A stretch of 17,419 bases of DNA from Gp6-AA40 sp050742535 (lineage in GTDB: Bacteria; Acidobacteriota; Vicinamibacteria; Vicinamibacterales; UBA2999): contig JBOGIQ010000105.1 in assembly GCA_050742535.1 (NCBI GenBank), forward strand, positions 1-17,419. Direction: 5' to 3'. How positions within the stretch are numbered: the stretch's first letter is position 1; every line of letters starts with the position of its first letter. The notes under the pieces are model-generated. The model had not been told where the DNA came from. It did not search any database and saw nothing but the letters and a program-made list of their open reading frames with translations. A program made the translations under genes and the position numbers. Of this stretch, positions 1-7,580 are shown one piece after another.

Positions 1-2512
1 GGGCGTGCTTGGGGAACGGGTAGAGCTGTTCGACCCGGCCAATGGCGATCGTGTCGGCTTTCGCGCGCCGCTCGCTGCTGATCAGGTCGACGTACACCTT
101 GCCGCTGCAGAGGACCAGCCGGCTGACGGTCTTGGCTCGCGGCCGCGCATCTGCATCGTCGATAACCGAGCGGAATCGTCCTTCTTCCAGCTCCGTCGGT
201 GTCGAGGCGACCGCGGGGTGCCGCAGCAGGCTTTTCGGCGTCAGCAGGATCAGCGGCAGCGGATCGCGGCGCAGCAGCGCGGCCTGACGACGCAGGAGAT
301 GAAAGTACTGCGCCGCCGTCGTGCAGTTCACGAGGCGGAGGTTGATGTCGGCCGCGGCCTGCAGGAAACGCTCCGGCCGGGCGCTCGAATGTTCCGGCCC
401 CTGCCCCTCGTAGCCATGCGGCAGGAGCAGCACCAGCGAGGGCTGCAGTCCCCACTTGGCGCGTCCGGACGTCACGAACTGGTCGAGGATGACCTGCGCG
501 GAGTTGATGAAGTCGCCGTACTGCGCTTCCCAGATCACGAGCCGATCGGGCTCCTGAATGTTGTAGCCGAACTCGAAGCCGATCGCGGCGTTCTCCGAGA
601 GCGCGCTGTTGTGGATTTCGAACGACGCGCGGGCCTGCGGAAAATCCTGCAGCGGCACGAACTGCAGGCCGGTTTGCGCGTCGTGAAACACCGCGTGACG
701 CTGGCTGAAGGTGCCCCGCTCCACGTCCTCGCCCGTCAGACGGACGGCCGTTCCGTCCGCCAGAATCGTGGCCAGCGCCAGTTCCTCCGCCGTCGCCCAG
801 TCGATGGAACGTTCGGCGGGATTCGCCAGCGCCGCACGCCGCCGCGTCCGTCCCCGTTCGAGTTTCTTGTGAAACGTGAAGCCAGCCGGCGCGGTGAGCA
901 GACTCTCGTTGATTTCTCTCAGCCGCGGCAGCGGAACGCCGGTCGCCGTCTTGCCGGCGACGCCGGCCGGCGCCGGCTCGGAGATCGGGCGGACGAAATC
1001 CTGCTCCGGCTTCAGCGATTCGAGCGTCTTCTCGAGCCGCGTGAAGTGTTTCTTCACCAGCGCCTCGACCGATTCCGGCGACTGCTTTCCCTGCTTGATC
1101 AGCGTGCCGGCGAACAGCTCGCGGACGGTCGGATGCTCGGCGATGGCCTTGTACATCAGCGGCTGGGTGAACGACGGCTCGTCCCCCTCGTTGTGGCCGA
1201 ACCTCCGGTATCCAATCAGGTCGATCAGAAAATCCCGGCGGAACCGGGCGCGGTACTCCCACGCGAGCCGTGCCGCTTCGAGGCATGCCACAGGGTCGTC
1301 GGCATTCACATGAACGATCGGGATCTTGAACCCGCGCGCAAGGCCGCTGGCGTAGCTGGTGCTGTACGACTCGCCGGGCGTGGCGGTGAAACCGATCTGG
1401 TTGTTCGCGATCACGTGAATGGCGCCGTCGGTGTCGTATCCGGCCAGGCGGGAAAGATTCAGTGTCTCTGCGACAATGCCCTGTCCGGGAAAGGCCGCGT
1501 CACCATGAATCAGAATTGGAAGCGTGCTGGCGCCTTCGAATCGGGGACTGCCCGGTTCGTTGGCAACCGTGCCGGCCGCTCGCGCCATCCCGACGACCAC
1601 CGGGTTCACCGCTTCCAGATGACTGGGATTGGGCGCCATGGTCACGTGCATTCGGCCGCGTGGGGCCGATGTTCGTGCGCCCGCGTGGTACTTCACGTCA
1701 CCGGTCCACCCGAGATCGACTCTCAGCGTATGGGCCGCAACAGGGTCTTTGAATTCAGCCAGGATCTGCGAATACGGTTTCTGAAGAATGTGCGCCAGCA
1801 CGTTGAGCCGGCCGCGATGCGCCATGCCGATGACGGCCTGGCGCGTGCCGCTGTCGGCCGCGCCGCAGATCATCTCGTCGAGGATCGGCACGAGCATGTC
1901 GACCCCTTCGACCGAAAACCTGGTCTTGCCGGGAAACGTGCGATGCAGAAAGCGTTCGAAGACGTCGACCTGCGTGATGCGGTCGAGCAGGGCGGCCGAA
2001 GAGCCTTCGTCCATCGGCGGCAGGAACCTGCCCGATTCCGCCGCGGTGCGCAGCCACTCGCGCTCTTCCGGCACGAATACCTGCGCGATATCGAATCCGG
2101 TCGTCGAGCAGTAGATGCGGCGCAGCTTCTCGATGGCGTCGAACGCGTTCGCCGATGCCTCAGCGATCGGACCCCCGACCAGGGACGCCGGCAGCCGCTT
2201 CAGATCGTCCGCGGTAATGCCATGAGCGCGCGGCGAGAGCGAGGGGTCGCCGACCGGTGCCGATCCAAGCGGATCGAGCTGCGCCGCGAGATGGCCATAG
2301 CGCCGAATCGACTCGACGAGATTGGCCGCGCCGACGACGACTCTGATATCGACACCTGTCGCCGGGGTCGGCGGCGCAGAGGGACTGTCCGGCGTCCAGC
2401 TCTCGAATACCTTGCGGGTTTCTGGATCAACGGACTCGGGATTCTGCCGGTATCGTTCGTAGAGCTCGAGGACGTACGCGGCATTGACTCCCGCGAACTG
2501 CTCCAGGTTCAT
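1..2512 (-). CDS. sucA: 2-oxoglutarate dehydrogenase E1 component, C-terminus cut by left edge
   Basis: This is the thiamine-diphosphate E1 subunit of the 2-oxoglutarate dehydrogenase complex. It decarboxylates 2-oxoglutarate and passes the succinyl group to the E2 lipoyl arm in the cytoplasmic TCA cycle. Reading the minus strand from ATG at 2512-2510 gives 837 uninterrupted codons to the window edge. Visible landmarks are the E1o N-terminal segment beginning MNLEQFAGVNAAYVLELYER, GMAHRGRLNVL at residues 229-239, the ThDP/Mg motif GDAAFPGQG at 337-345 with NNQIGFT at 370-376, and HNEGDEPSFTQP from 440. The transketolase-like C-terminal half includes a GYEGQGPEHSSARPERFLQ stretch. It begins directly with the E1o N-terminal region, with no acyltransferase domain in front as in mycobacterial Kgd. 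Roughly the last 100 residues lie outside the window. The ribosome site is weak (AGAAGG very close to the ATG). The gene is divergent from the HAD gene at 2590. Function is near certain from motifs; the exact start is probable. Confidence 0.96.
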   Translation of the reverse strand, partial: MNLEQFAGVNAAYVLELYERYRQNPESVDPETRKVFESWTPDSPSAPPTPATGVDIRVVVGAANLVESIRRYGHLAAQLDPLGSAPVGDPSLSPRAHGITADDLKRLPASLVGGPIAEASANAFDAIEKLRRIYCSTTGFDIAQVFVPEEREWLRTAAESGRFLPPMDEGSSAALLDRITQVDVFERFLHRTFPGKTRFSVEGVDMLVPILDEMICGAADSGTRQAVIGMAHRGRLNVLAHILQKPYSQILAEFKDPVAAHTLRVDLGWTGDVKYHAGARTSAPRGRMHVTMAPNPSHLEAVNPVVVGMARAAGTVANEPGSPRFEGASTLPILIHGDAAFPGQGIVAETLNLSRLAGYDTDGAIHVIANNQIGFTATPGESYSTSYASGLARGFKIPIVHVNADDPVACLEAARLAWEYRARFRRDFLIDLIGYRRFGHNEGDEPSFTQPLMYKAIAEHPTVRELFAGTLIKQGKQSPESVEALVKKHFTRLEKTLESLKPEQDFVRPISEPAPAGVAGKTATGVPLPRLREINESLLTAPAGFTFHKKLERGRTRRRAALANPAERSIDWATAEELALATILADGTAVRLTGEDVERGTFSQRHAVFHDAQTGLQFVPLQDFPQARASFEIHNSALSENAAIGFEFGYNIQEPDRLVIWEAQYGDFINSAQVILDQFVTSGRAKWGLQPSLVLLLPHGYEGQGPEHSSARPERFLQAAADINLRLVNCTTAAQYFHLLRRQAALLRRDPLPLILLTPKSLLRHPAVASTPTELEEGRFRSVIDDADARPRAKTVSRLVLCSGKVYVDLISSERRAKADTIAIGRVEQLYPFPKHA

Positions 2513-2550
2513 AACCTTCTTATCGTAACTCGGTTGGTTACGCGTCACCG

Positions 2551-2578
2551 GTCCGCCTTCGCTACAGCTACGGCGGAC
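2551..2578. repeat. REP-like imperfect palindrome
   Basis: GTCCGCC (2551-2557) and its exact reverse complement GGCGGAC (2572-2578) flank a 14-base centre in the short spacer between the divergent sucA and HAD genes. The palindrome is followed by AAG. It resembles the dispersed GTCCGCC...GGCGGAC intergenic palindromes that I recall from soil Acidobacteriota-type genomes, but only one copy is in this window. It could equally be a local hairpin or an operator for the divergent promoters. Confidence 0.5.
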
Positions 2579-2589
2579 AAGCCCTGTCC

Positions 2590-3438
2590 GTGATTCGGCT
2601 GATCGGTATCGATGTCGATGGCACGCTGCTCGACAGCCGCGGTCATCTCCCGGAGGCGAATCGCTCTGCCATCCACGACGCCGTTGCCGCCGGAATCCAC
2701 GTCGCCCTTGTCACCGGCCGGAGCTATCCGTTCGCGCGCCCGGTCGCCAACCCGCTTCCTCCCGCGGTCACGCTGATCGTCAGCAGCGGGGCGGTGGAGC
2801 GGTCGATGGACGGCGCCGTCCTCGCGCGGAGGTTGCTCGATCGACGCGTCGCCGAGGGCATCCTCGCGGCGACGCACCCGTACCGCGATCACGCCGCCCT
2901 GATCTTCGATCGCGACGACGCGAACCAGATTGTGTTCGAGACGATGAACTGGGAACATCCCGGACGGAAGCACTATTGGCTCCGGAATCAGCATCTCATC
3001 GGACAGGTGATACCGCTTGAACACGCGCTCGTCGAAGATCCGATTGAGGTGATGTTCAACGGCGCCGCCGTAGCCATGCGTACGCTGACGGACTCGCTGC
3101 GAGGGATCGCGCGCGATTTCGCGGTCTCGTTGACCGAGTATGTTCACCGCGACTTCTCGCTCGTCGATATCACCGCTCCGGACGCGACCAAGGGCCGCGC
3201 GCTCGCATGGCGCGCCGCGCAACTCGGGCTCGGTCGAGACGAGGTGATGGCCGTTGGCGATAACTTCAACGATCTCGAGATGCTCGAATACGCGGGGACG
3301 CCGGTCGTCATGGCGAACGCCGTCGACGGGATGAAGCGCCCGGGATGGCTGGTCACCGGCCACCAGGATGAATCCGGCCTGGCGCAGGCGATTCGCCGGT
3401 TCGCGCTGGACGGTCGCGACGAAACGGCCGCCACCTGA
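2590..3438 (+). CDS. Cof-type HAD-superfamily (class IIB) phosphatase
   Basis: This is a cytoplasmic Mg-dependent phosphohydrolase of 282 residues, typical for the Cof/YbiV group. These enzymes usually dephosphorylate sugar phosphates, FMN or pyridoxal phosphate; the substrate here cannot be read from sequence. All four HAD motifs are present: nucleophile motif I DVDGT with D8 and D10, motif II T42 in VTGRS, motif III K201 in ATKGRA, and motif IV GDNFND at 223-228. The region between motifs II and III is the C2B-type cap. The start is GTG at 2590, chosen because the D8 nucleophile must sit near the N-terminus and no nearby ATG is in frame; no clear ribosome site precedes it. It is divergent from sucA and 56 bases upstream of the amidohydrolase, with which it may be co-transcribed. 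Confidence 0.88.
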   Translation: MIRLIGIDVDGTLLDSRGHLPEANRSAIHDAVAAGIHVALVTGRSYPFARPVANPLPPAVTLIVSSGAVERSMDGAVLARRLLDRRVAEGILAATHPYRDHAALIFDRDDANQIVFETMNWEHPGRKHYWLRNQHLIGQVIPLEHALVEDPIEVMFNGAAVAMRTLTDSLRGIARDFAVSLTEYVHRDFSLVDITAPDATKGRALAWRAAQLGLGRDEVMAVGDNFNDLEMLEYAGTPVVMANAVDGMKRPGWLVTGHQDESGLAQAIRRFALDGRDETAAT

Positions 3439-3494
3439 GCCGCCAACACAATCAGGCCGCTTTGCCGTAAGATCCGTCGCGCCTGGAGAGTGCT

Positions 3495-4754
3495 ATGCGC
3501 GATTCGAAAACGTCGCTCCTCGTCCTGTTTCCCGTCGTTGCTGCAGCCGTTGTTGCCTTTGGCCAGAGCAGCTCCACGCGCGTCACGGTGTTTCAGGGCG
3601 CGCGCCTGATTAACGGCAGCGGCGGTCCCGCGATAGAGAACGCCACGTTTGTCGTCGAGGGCACGCGATTCACGCAGGTCGGCCGCGCGGACGCCGTCAA
3701 AGTGCCGGCGGGCGCCACACGGGTGGATCTCGCCGGCAAGACGGTGATTCCCGCAATCCTCGACTCGCACGTGCACCTGAGCACGACCCGCGCCGGGCTG
3801 GTTGAGGATCTGCAGCGCAGGGCGTACTACGGCGTCGCCGCCGCGATGAGTCTCGGACAGGACGCCGGCGACCTGGCGTTCCAGATTCGCGCCGAGGTGA
3901 TCCCGAACGGCGCCCGGTTCTTCACAGCCGGACGTGGCATCACGATGCCCGAACCCGGGCGGAATGAGGCCCCGTACTGGATCCAGACGGCTGACGAAGG
4001 CCGTAAAGCGGTCCAGGAGCTCGCCGCCCGAAAAGTCGACATCGTCAAAATCTGGGTCGACGATCGCAACGGCAAATACCCGAAGCTCGGGCCCGCGCTG
4101 TACGGTCCGATCATCGAGGAGGCGCACCGCCGCGGTCTTCGTGTCACCGCGCACATCTTCTACCTCGACGATGCGAAGGGATTGATGAAAGCCGGCATCG
4201 ACGCCTTTGCCCACGGCGTTCGAGATAAAGACGTGGACGACGAGCTGCTGGCGCTCTTCAAGCAGCGGCCCACCGTGATCGTGGTGCCGAATCTCGCCGA
4301 TCGCGGCGTGAAGACCGACATGAGCTGGCTGAGCGCGTCGATTCCCGCCGGTGAGCTGCAGAAGCTTCAGGCGGCGGCGACCGATCGTCCGGAGGCGCAG
4401 CAGACCTTCGCGCTCCAGGCGCGCAATCTCGCGCGCATGAACAAGGCCAGCATTCGAATCGCCATGGGAACAGACGGCAACACGCCGTGGGGACCGCACG
4501 TGGAGATGGCCGATATGGTGGCCGCTGGCATGACACCGGCGCAGGTGATTGTCGCGTCCACGCGCAACGCCGCGGAGATGATCGGCCTGAAAGACGCGGG
4601 CACCATCGAGACAGGCAAGAGCGCCGACTTCGTCGTGCTCGATGCCAATCCCCTCGACGACATTACGCACACGAGGAGGATTTCGTCCGTCTACCTGCGC
4701 GGCTCGGCAGTCGATCGGGCCGCCATGGCGGCGAAATGGATGTCCTCGAAGTAG
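3495..4754 (+). CDS. Exported metal-dependent amidohydrolase
   Basis: This 419-residue amidohydrolase-superfamily enzyme resembles the imidazolonepropionase/prolidase-like hydrolases often secreted by soil bacteria. The substrate is unknown. Residues 1-24 form a signal peptide: charged start MRDSK, hydrophobic core about 8-22, likely cleavage near AFG-Q, predicting export. A beta-sandwich strand pair precedes the barrel. Metal ligands are visible as H92 and H94 in DSHVHL, K185 in VDIVKIW (candidate carboxylated lysine), H220 in VTAHIF, H239 in FAHGV and D326 in MGTDG. The C-terminal segment GTIETGKSADFVVLDANPL is the usual second half of the sandwich domain. The conserved PGLIDSHVH is written PAILDSHVH here. 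A GGAGAG ribosome site at 3485-3490 sits 4 bases before the ATG, a little close. Confidence 0.87.
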   Translation: MRDSKTSLLVLFPVVAAAVVAFGQSSSTRVTVFQGARLINGSGGPAIENATFVVEGTRFTQVGRADAVKVPAGATRVDLAGKTVIPAILDSHVHLSTTRAGLVEDLQRRAYYGVAAAMSLGQDAGDLAFQIRAEVIPNGARFFTAGRGITMPEPGRNEAPYWIQTADEGRKAVQELAARKVDIVKIWVDDRNGKYPKLGPALYGPIIEEAHRRGLRVTAHIFYLDDAKGLMKAGIDAFAHGVRDKDVDDELLALFKQRPTVIVVPNLADRGVKTDMSWLSASIPAGELQKLQAAATDRPEAQQTFALQARNLARMNKASIRIAMGTDGNTPWGPHVEMADMVAAGMTPAQVIVASTRNAAEMIGLKDAGTIETGKSADFVVLDANPLDDITHTRRISSVYLRGSAVDRAAMAAKWMSSK

Positions 4755-5062
4755 CCGGACGGCACTAAAGAACCAACCGGTCGACGAGCCGCAGTCGCCG
4801 GAGCGACGGACAACGAACACAAGCGTACTTTGTGGTACTCGTGCGACACAGCGCGCTCGTGGTCCAACCGATCGTGCGTCGGTGTCCGGTCCGATTTCGG
4901 GTGGCGGCCAGCAACCTCATGAGCATCCGTTCATGTGAATGATCGATGGTCGTTGCTTCTGTGCAACGGCATGCAGAATTTCATTGACTGGCACGCCGAC
5001 AAGTGTTGTTCTGATGGCTCCCTCCCCCGGTCGACTCTCAACGAGACGCTCATTCGACGGCG
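4755..5062. other. 308-base spacer without a recognisable gene
   Basis: This spacer separates the amidohydrolase from the sigma54 activator. It looks less GC-rich than its surroundings, as expected of a promoter region. A short open frame at 4935-5123 has no recognisable family, is rich in Trp/Cys/Arg and overlaps the activator, so I do not call it. TGGCACG at 4989-4995 looks like the -24 half of a sigma54 site, but the matching -12 GC is absent at the correct spacing. No convincing terminator is seen after the amidohydrolase. It probably holds the activator's promoter, which I cannot place. Confidence 0.5.
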
Positions 5063-6430
5063 ATGTCAAACGCGACCGGACGATTGGTGGTGTGCTGTGG
5101 CGAGAGCCTCGCGTCGCGCGTAGGTCAGACGATCTCCGCGTCAGGCGGTCACGCTCAGGTCCGTACCGTCCCACTCCTGGCGTCGTGCCCCGAGAGTATC
5201 CGTGCGCTCAAACCCGCAGTGGTCCTGATCGGCATCACGCCCGCCGATGCACGACAGGTGTTCAGCATCATCGAACAGATACGCGCCGGCAATCCGCACC
5301 TGGCCGTCGTCCTGCTCGCTACCGGCGGTTCTGAGGCGCTTGCCGTCAGCGCGCTCCGCGCCGGAGTGGCGGACTATTTCAGCGAGCCATTCGACGAAAC
5401 CGCCTTGGCGGCGAGCGTGCAGCGGCTTCTTCACGGCGCCGCGCGGTTCCCTGCAGCGACGCGAACGGACCCCCGCGGTTCGACGCTCGTCGGCTCGAGC
5501 GCACAGATCCGAGGCGTCGAAGACTATCTGACCAGACTCGCCGAGCGGGACGTGACGGTTCTCATCACCGGCGAGACCGGCACGGGCAAGGAGCTCGCCG
5601 CCTCCATGATTCACGCCCGCAGCCGCCGCCGCGTGCATCGGTTCGTGCCGGTGAATTGCGCGGCTATTCCGGAGACGCTGCTCGAAAGCGAGTTGTTCGG
5701 CCACGAGTCCGGCGCATTCACGGGCGCGACGGCTACGAGACACGGCCTGCTGCAGACAGCCGATCGCGGGACGGCGTTCCTCGACGAGGTCGGCGACCTC
5801 GGTCTCGTGGCGCAGGCCAAGATTCTCCGCGCGATCGAATCGCGGCAGGTATACCGCGTCGGCGGCAAGCAGCCGATTCCGCTCGACCTGCGGATCGTCG
5901 CCGCCACCAACGTCGACCTCGAGCGTGCGGTCGAGGAAGGACGCTTTCGCAAGGATCTGTTCTATCGCTTGAACGTCGCGCACGTGCACATGCCACCGCT
6001 TCGCGAGCGGATCGGCGACATCAAGGCGCTCGTCGATTACTACCTCGAGGAACTCAACCGCTCGTGCGGTACCAGGGTCCGCGGCGTGACCGCGGACGCG
6101 CTCGAAGCCCTGCAGACCTACGACTGGCCGGGGAATATCCGTGAGTTGAAGAACCTGCTGGAGGCGATCTTCGTCTGTCCGCCGCGCGCCCAGCTCGAGA
6201 TGAATGATCTCCCCGCGCACTTTCTCCGCCGGCTGGAACGGTTGCGGCGGCTGCCCGACGCGGAGCGCCACAAGCTCCTCGAAGCGCTGACCGCGTCACA
6301 GTGGAACAAGAGTCGCGCCGCGCAGATGCTCAAGTGGTCGCGGATGACGATCTATCGGAAGATGGCGAAGTACTCGGTCAACCCGATGCCGACGCGGCCG
6401 CCCGCCTTGCGCAGCCGCCGCTCGTCGTAA
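5063..6430 (+). CDS. Sigma54-dependent activator with a degenerate receiver domain (Fis-type HTH)
   Basis: This is a 455-residue bacterial enhancer-binding protein of the NtrC layout. Residues 1-125 have the pattern of a response-regulator receiver fold, but the acidic pocket near residues 11-15 reads CCGES, the phosphoacceptor position after VVLI is G57, and the usual Lys-Pro is E108-P109. Phosphorylation is therefore unlikely. The AAA+ domain is intact: Walker A GETGTGKE at 170-177, the sigma54 contact loop GAFTGA at 217-222, Walker B GTAFLDEV at 236-243, an arginine-finger region FRKDLFYRLNV, and a DWPGNIREL sensor II segment. A Fis-type helix-turn-helix lies near 400-437, with NKSRAAQML at 415-423. 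It is read in the same direction as the injection operon and ends 275 bases before it, so it is the natural candidate for its activator. That link is inference. Confidence 0.93.
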   Translation: MSNATGRLVVCCGESLASRVGQTISASGGHAQVRTVPLLASCPESIRALKPAVVLIGITPADARQVFSIIEQIRAGNPHLAVVLLATGGSEALAVSALRAGVADYFSEPFDETALAASVQRLLHGAARFPAATRTDPRGSTLVGSSAQIRGVEDYLTRLAERDVTVLITGETGTGKELAASMIHARSRRRVHRFVPVNCAAIPETLLESELFGHESGAFTGATATRHGLLQTADRGTAFLDEVGDLGLVAQAKILRAIESRQVYRVGGKQPIPLDLRIVAATNVDLERAVEEGRFRKDLFYRLNVAHVHMPPLRERIGDIKALVDYYLEELNRSCGTRVRGVTADALEALQTYDWPGNIRELKNLLEAIFVCPPRAQLEMNDLPAHFLRRLERLRRLPDAERHKLLEALTASQWNKSRAAQMLKWSRMTIYRKMAKYSVNPMPTRPPALRSRRSS

Positions 6431-6442
6431 GCGCGGACCGGC

Positions 6443-6463
6443 GACGCGTGGTCCTCACGCGTC
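6443..6463. terminator. Perfect 8-bp inverted repeat after the activator gene
   Basis: GACGCGTG (6443-6450) and CACGCGTC (6456-6463) are exact reverse complements around the 5-base loop GTCCT, beginning 12 bases after the activator's stop codon. The position suits a transcription terminator, but no T-run follows; the next bases are CATTGTCAC. It may instead be an operator, because the first TGTCAC repeat starts 4 bases later. Confidence 0.45.
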
Positions 6464-6465
6464 CA

Positions 6466-6569
6466 TTGTCACACTGTCACATCTCCCGCCCGTGACGATC
6501 TAGTCGCTGAAACATCAGGCCCCCACAGTGCTTCCCCGGTCGACGTGTCACACCGGACTGTCACACCGG
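6466..6569. promoter_or_regulatory. Cluster of four TGTCACA repeats, candidate activator-binding (enhancer) sites
   Basis: Four same-strand copies of TGTCACA lie at 6467, 6475, 6546 and 6559. They form two tandem pairs: the first pair is spaced 8 bases, and the second is 13 bases apart with both copies extended to TGTCACACCGG. The last copy is about 137 bases upstream of the first operon gene, within the usual range of sigma54 enhancer sites. They lie directly downstream of an enhancer-binding-protein gene and upstream of the contractile injection operon. The repeats are directly visible; the binding role is inference. Confidence 0.55.
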
Positions 6570-6677
6570 GGGGTGCCGGCGGAGACACGCACTGCGCACG
6601 ACCAGCGGGCTTGGCGGTGCGTAAGTCCTGCTCACGCAGCCGGTTTGCGGTCACGCCGCGCGACCGTGCCTGCGAGC

Positions 6678-6693
6678 GGGCACGAATGCTGCG
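6678..6693 (+). promoter_or_regulatory. Candidate sigma54 -24/-12 promoter
   Basis: GGGCACGAATGCTGCG matches the consensus TGGCACG-N4-TTGC at all but two defined positions, with GG at 6679-6680 and GC at 6691-6692 in the required 12-base register. Transcription would begin near 6703, only a few bases before the ATG at 6706, so the ribosome site at 6696-6701 would not be transcribed. Either the transcript is nearly leaderless, translation starts later, or the match is chance. Confidence 0.3.
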
Positions 6694-6705
6694 CTCAGGA
6701 GCGTC

Positions 6706-6975
6706 ATGTCCCGTCGCGGTGTGTCCGCGAAATCAGCTCCCGTCGCACGGTCGAAAGCGATTTACGCCAACTACTTCGAGATCGGGCACACGGCGTTCGA
6801 GTTCGTGCTCGATTTCGGCGAAAGCTACGCCGGCGCCGCGGCGCCGTGTCACACGCGCATCGTGACCAGTCCGATGTACGCGCAGGCGCTGTTCACGACG
6901 CTGAGCAAGGCGCTCAGTGATTACCAGCAGCAGTTCGGCAAGGTCGACGACGGGCAGGCCCGGAGGCAGCGCTGA
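6706..6975 (+). CDS. DUF3467 family small protein
   Basis: This 89-residue protein heads the injection operon. After a basic 20-residue lead it carries the DUF3467 pattern: YANYFEIGHTAFEFVLDFGE, then a TRIVTSPMYAQAL block, then LSDYQQQFGKV. The family is small, soluble and of unknown biochemical function. I see no signal peptide, membrane segment or catalytic motif. AGGAG at 6697-6701 gives a good ribosome site for the ATG at 6706; GTG at 6721 is a possible alternative. Its stop codon overlaps the next start by one base (TGATG), so it is translationally coupled to the cap gene. A structural, accessory or regulatory role in the system is inferred from position only. Confidence 0.85.
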   Translation: MSRRGVSAKSAPVARSKAIYANYFEIGHTAFEFVLDFGESYAGAAAPCHTRIVTSPMYAQALFTTLSKALSDYQQQFGKVDDGQARRQR

Positions 6976-7580
6976 TGGCTGACTATCGCGCCATTGCCAC
7001 CGTGACTGAGGCCGTGCTGCAGCTGCTGCGCAGCAACTACCGGCCCGACGACTTCGACCAGGAGCTGGAGTTCAAGGTGTTCACGGCCAGGGACTTCACC
7101 AAGCCGCTCAACGCCGGAGTCTCGCTCTTCCTCTATCGCGTGTTCCCCAACGGTGTGCAGCGTACGCCGCCGTCGCGCGTCTCCGCCGACGGCAAGCGAA
7201 TGCCGACGCTGTTGCCGCTCGACCTGCACATGCTGCTGACGGTCTGGGGGCGCGAAGCGTCGCTGCAGCACACGCTGGCCGGCTGGATGATGCGCGTCTT
7301 CGAAGACCAGCCGATCTTTCCGGCCGGTCTGCTGAACGCTGTCAATCCGGGTGTCTTCCGCGCCGACGAGACGGTCGAGCTGATGCTCACCGAGCTGACG
7401 AACGAGGACATGCTGCGGATCTGGGACACGCTCGTGCAGAACGTCTATCAGCTCTCGGTGCCGTACCTCGCGCGCGTCGTCCGTATCGAATCGACGAGGC
7501 CGCTTGGGGTTGGCGGCGGGCTGGTACAGGACCGCGTCACGCGTGCGGCGTTGCTCGAGAGCGCGGGAGGTGCCGTGTGA
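6975..7580 (+). CDS. Pvc16-like tail cap/terminator protein (DUF4255)
   Basis: This 201-residue protein has the DUF4255/Pvc16 N-terminal domain character: an early helix (IATVTEAVLQLLRSNY), an SLFLYRVFPN strand, then LLPLDLHMLLTVWG and a late YQLSVPYLARVVRI segment. In Afp and PVC particles the homologous protein 16 caps the tube and sheath at the end distal to the baseplate and fixes particle length. The family assignment is by recognised sequence pattern. In Afp/PVC loci this gene lies at the far end of the structural block; here it is near the front. It overlaps the next gene by four bases (GTGA). Confidence 0.85.
   Translation: MADYRAIATVTEAVLQLLRSNYRPDDFDQELEFKVFTARDFTKPLNAGVSLFLYRVFPNGVQRTPPSRVSADGKRMPTLLPLDLHMLLTVWGREASLQHTLAGWMMRVFEDQPIFPAGLLNAVNPGVFRADETVELMLTELTNEDMLRIWDTLVQNVYQLSVPYLARVVRIESTRPLGVGGGLVQDRVTRAALLESAGGAV

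Noticed and set aside
5..2593. Plus-strand open frame of 862 codons covering the left end
   Set aside because: It is the antisense shadow of sucA. The minus-strand reading has all E1o motifs, while this frame gives an Arg-rich product without recognisable domains.
3144..4820. Minus-strand open frame of 558 codons across the HAD and amidohydrolase genes
   Set aside because: It is a shadow of two well-supported plus-strand enzymes, with no family motif and composition set by high GC.
4989..4995. TGGCACG as a sigma54 promoter for the activator gene
   Set aside because: The -12 GC is missing at the required spacing (5002-5003 reads AG).
4935..5123. 62-codon open frame before the activator
   Set aside because: It overlaps the activator's start, has no clear ribosome site and an atypical composition; most likely chance.
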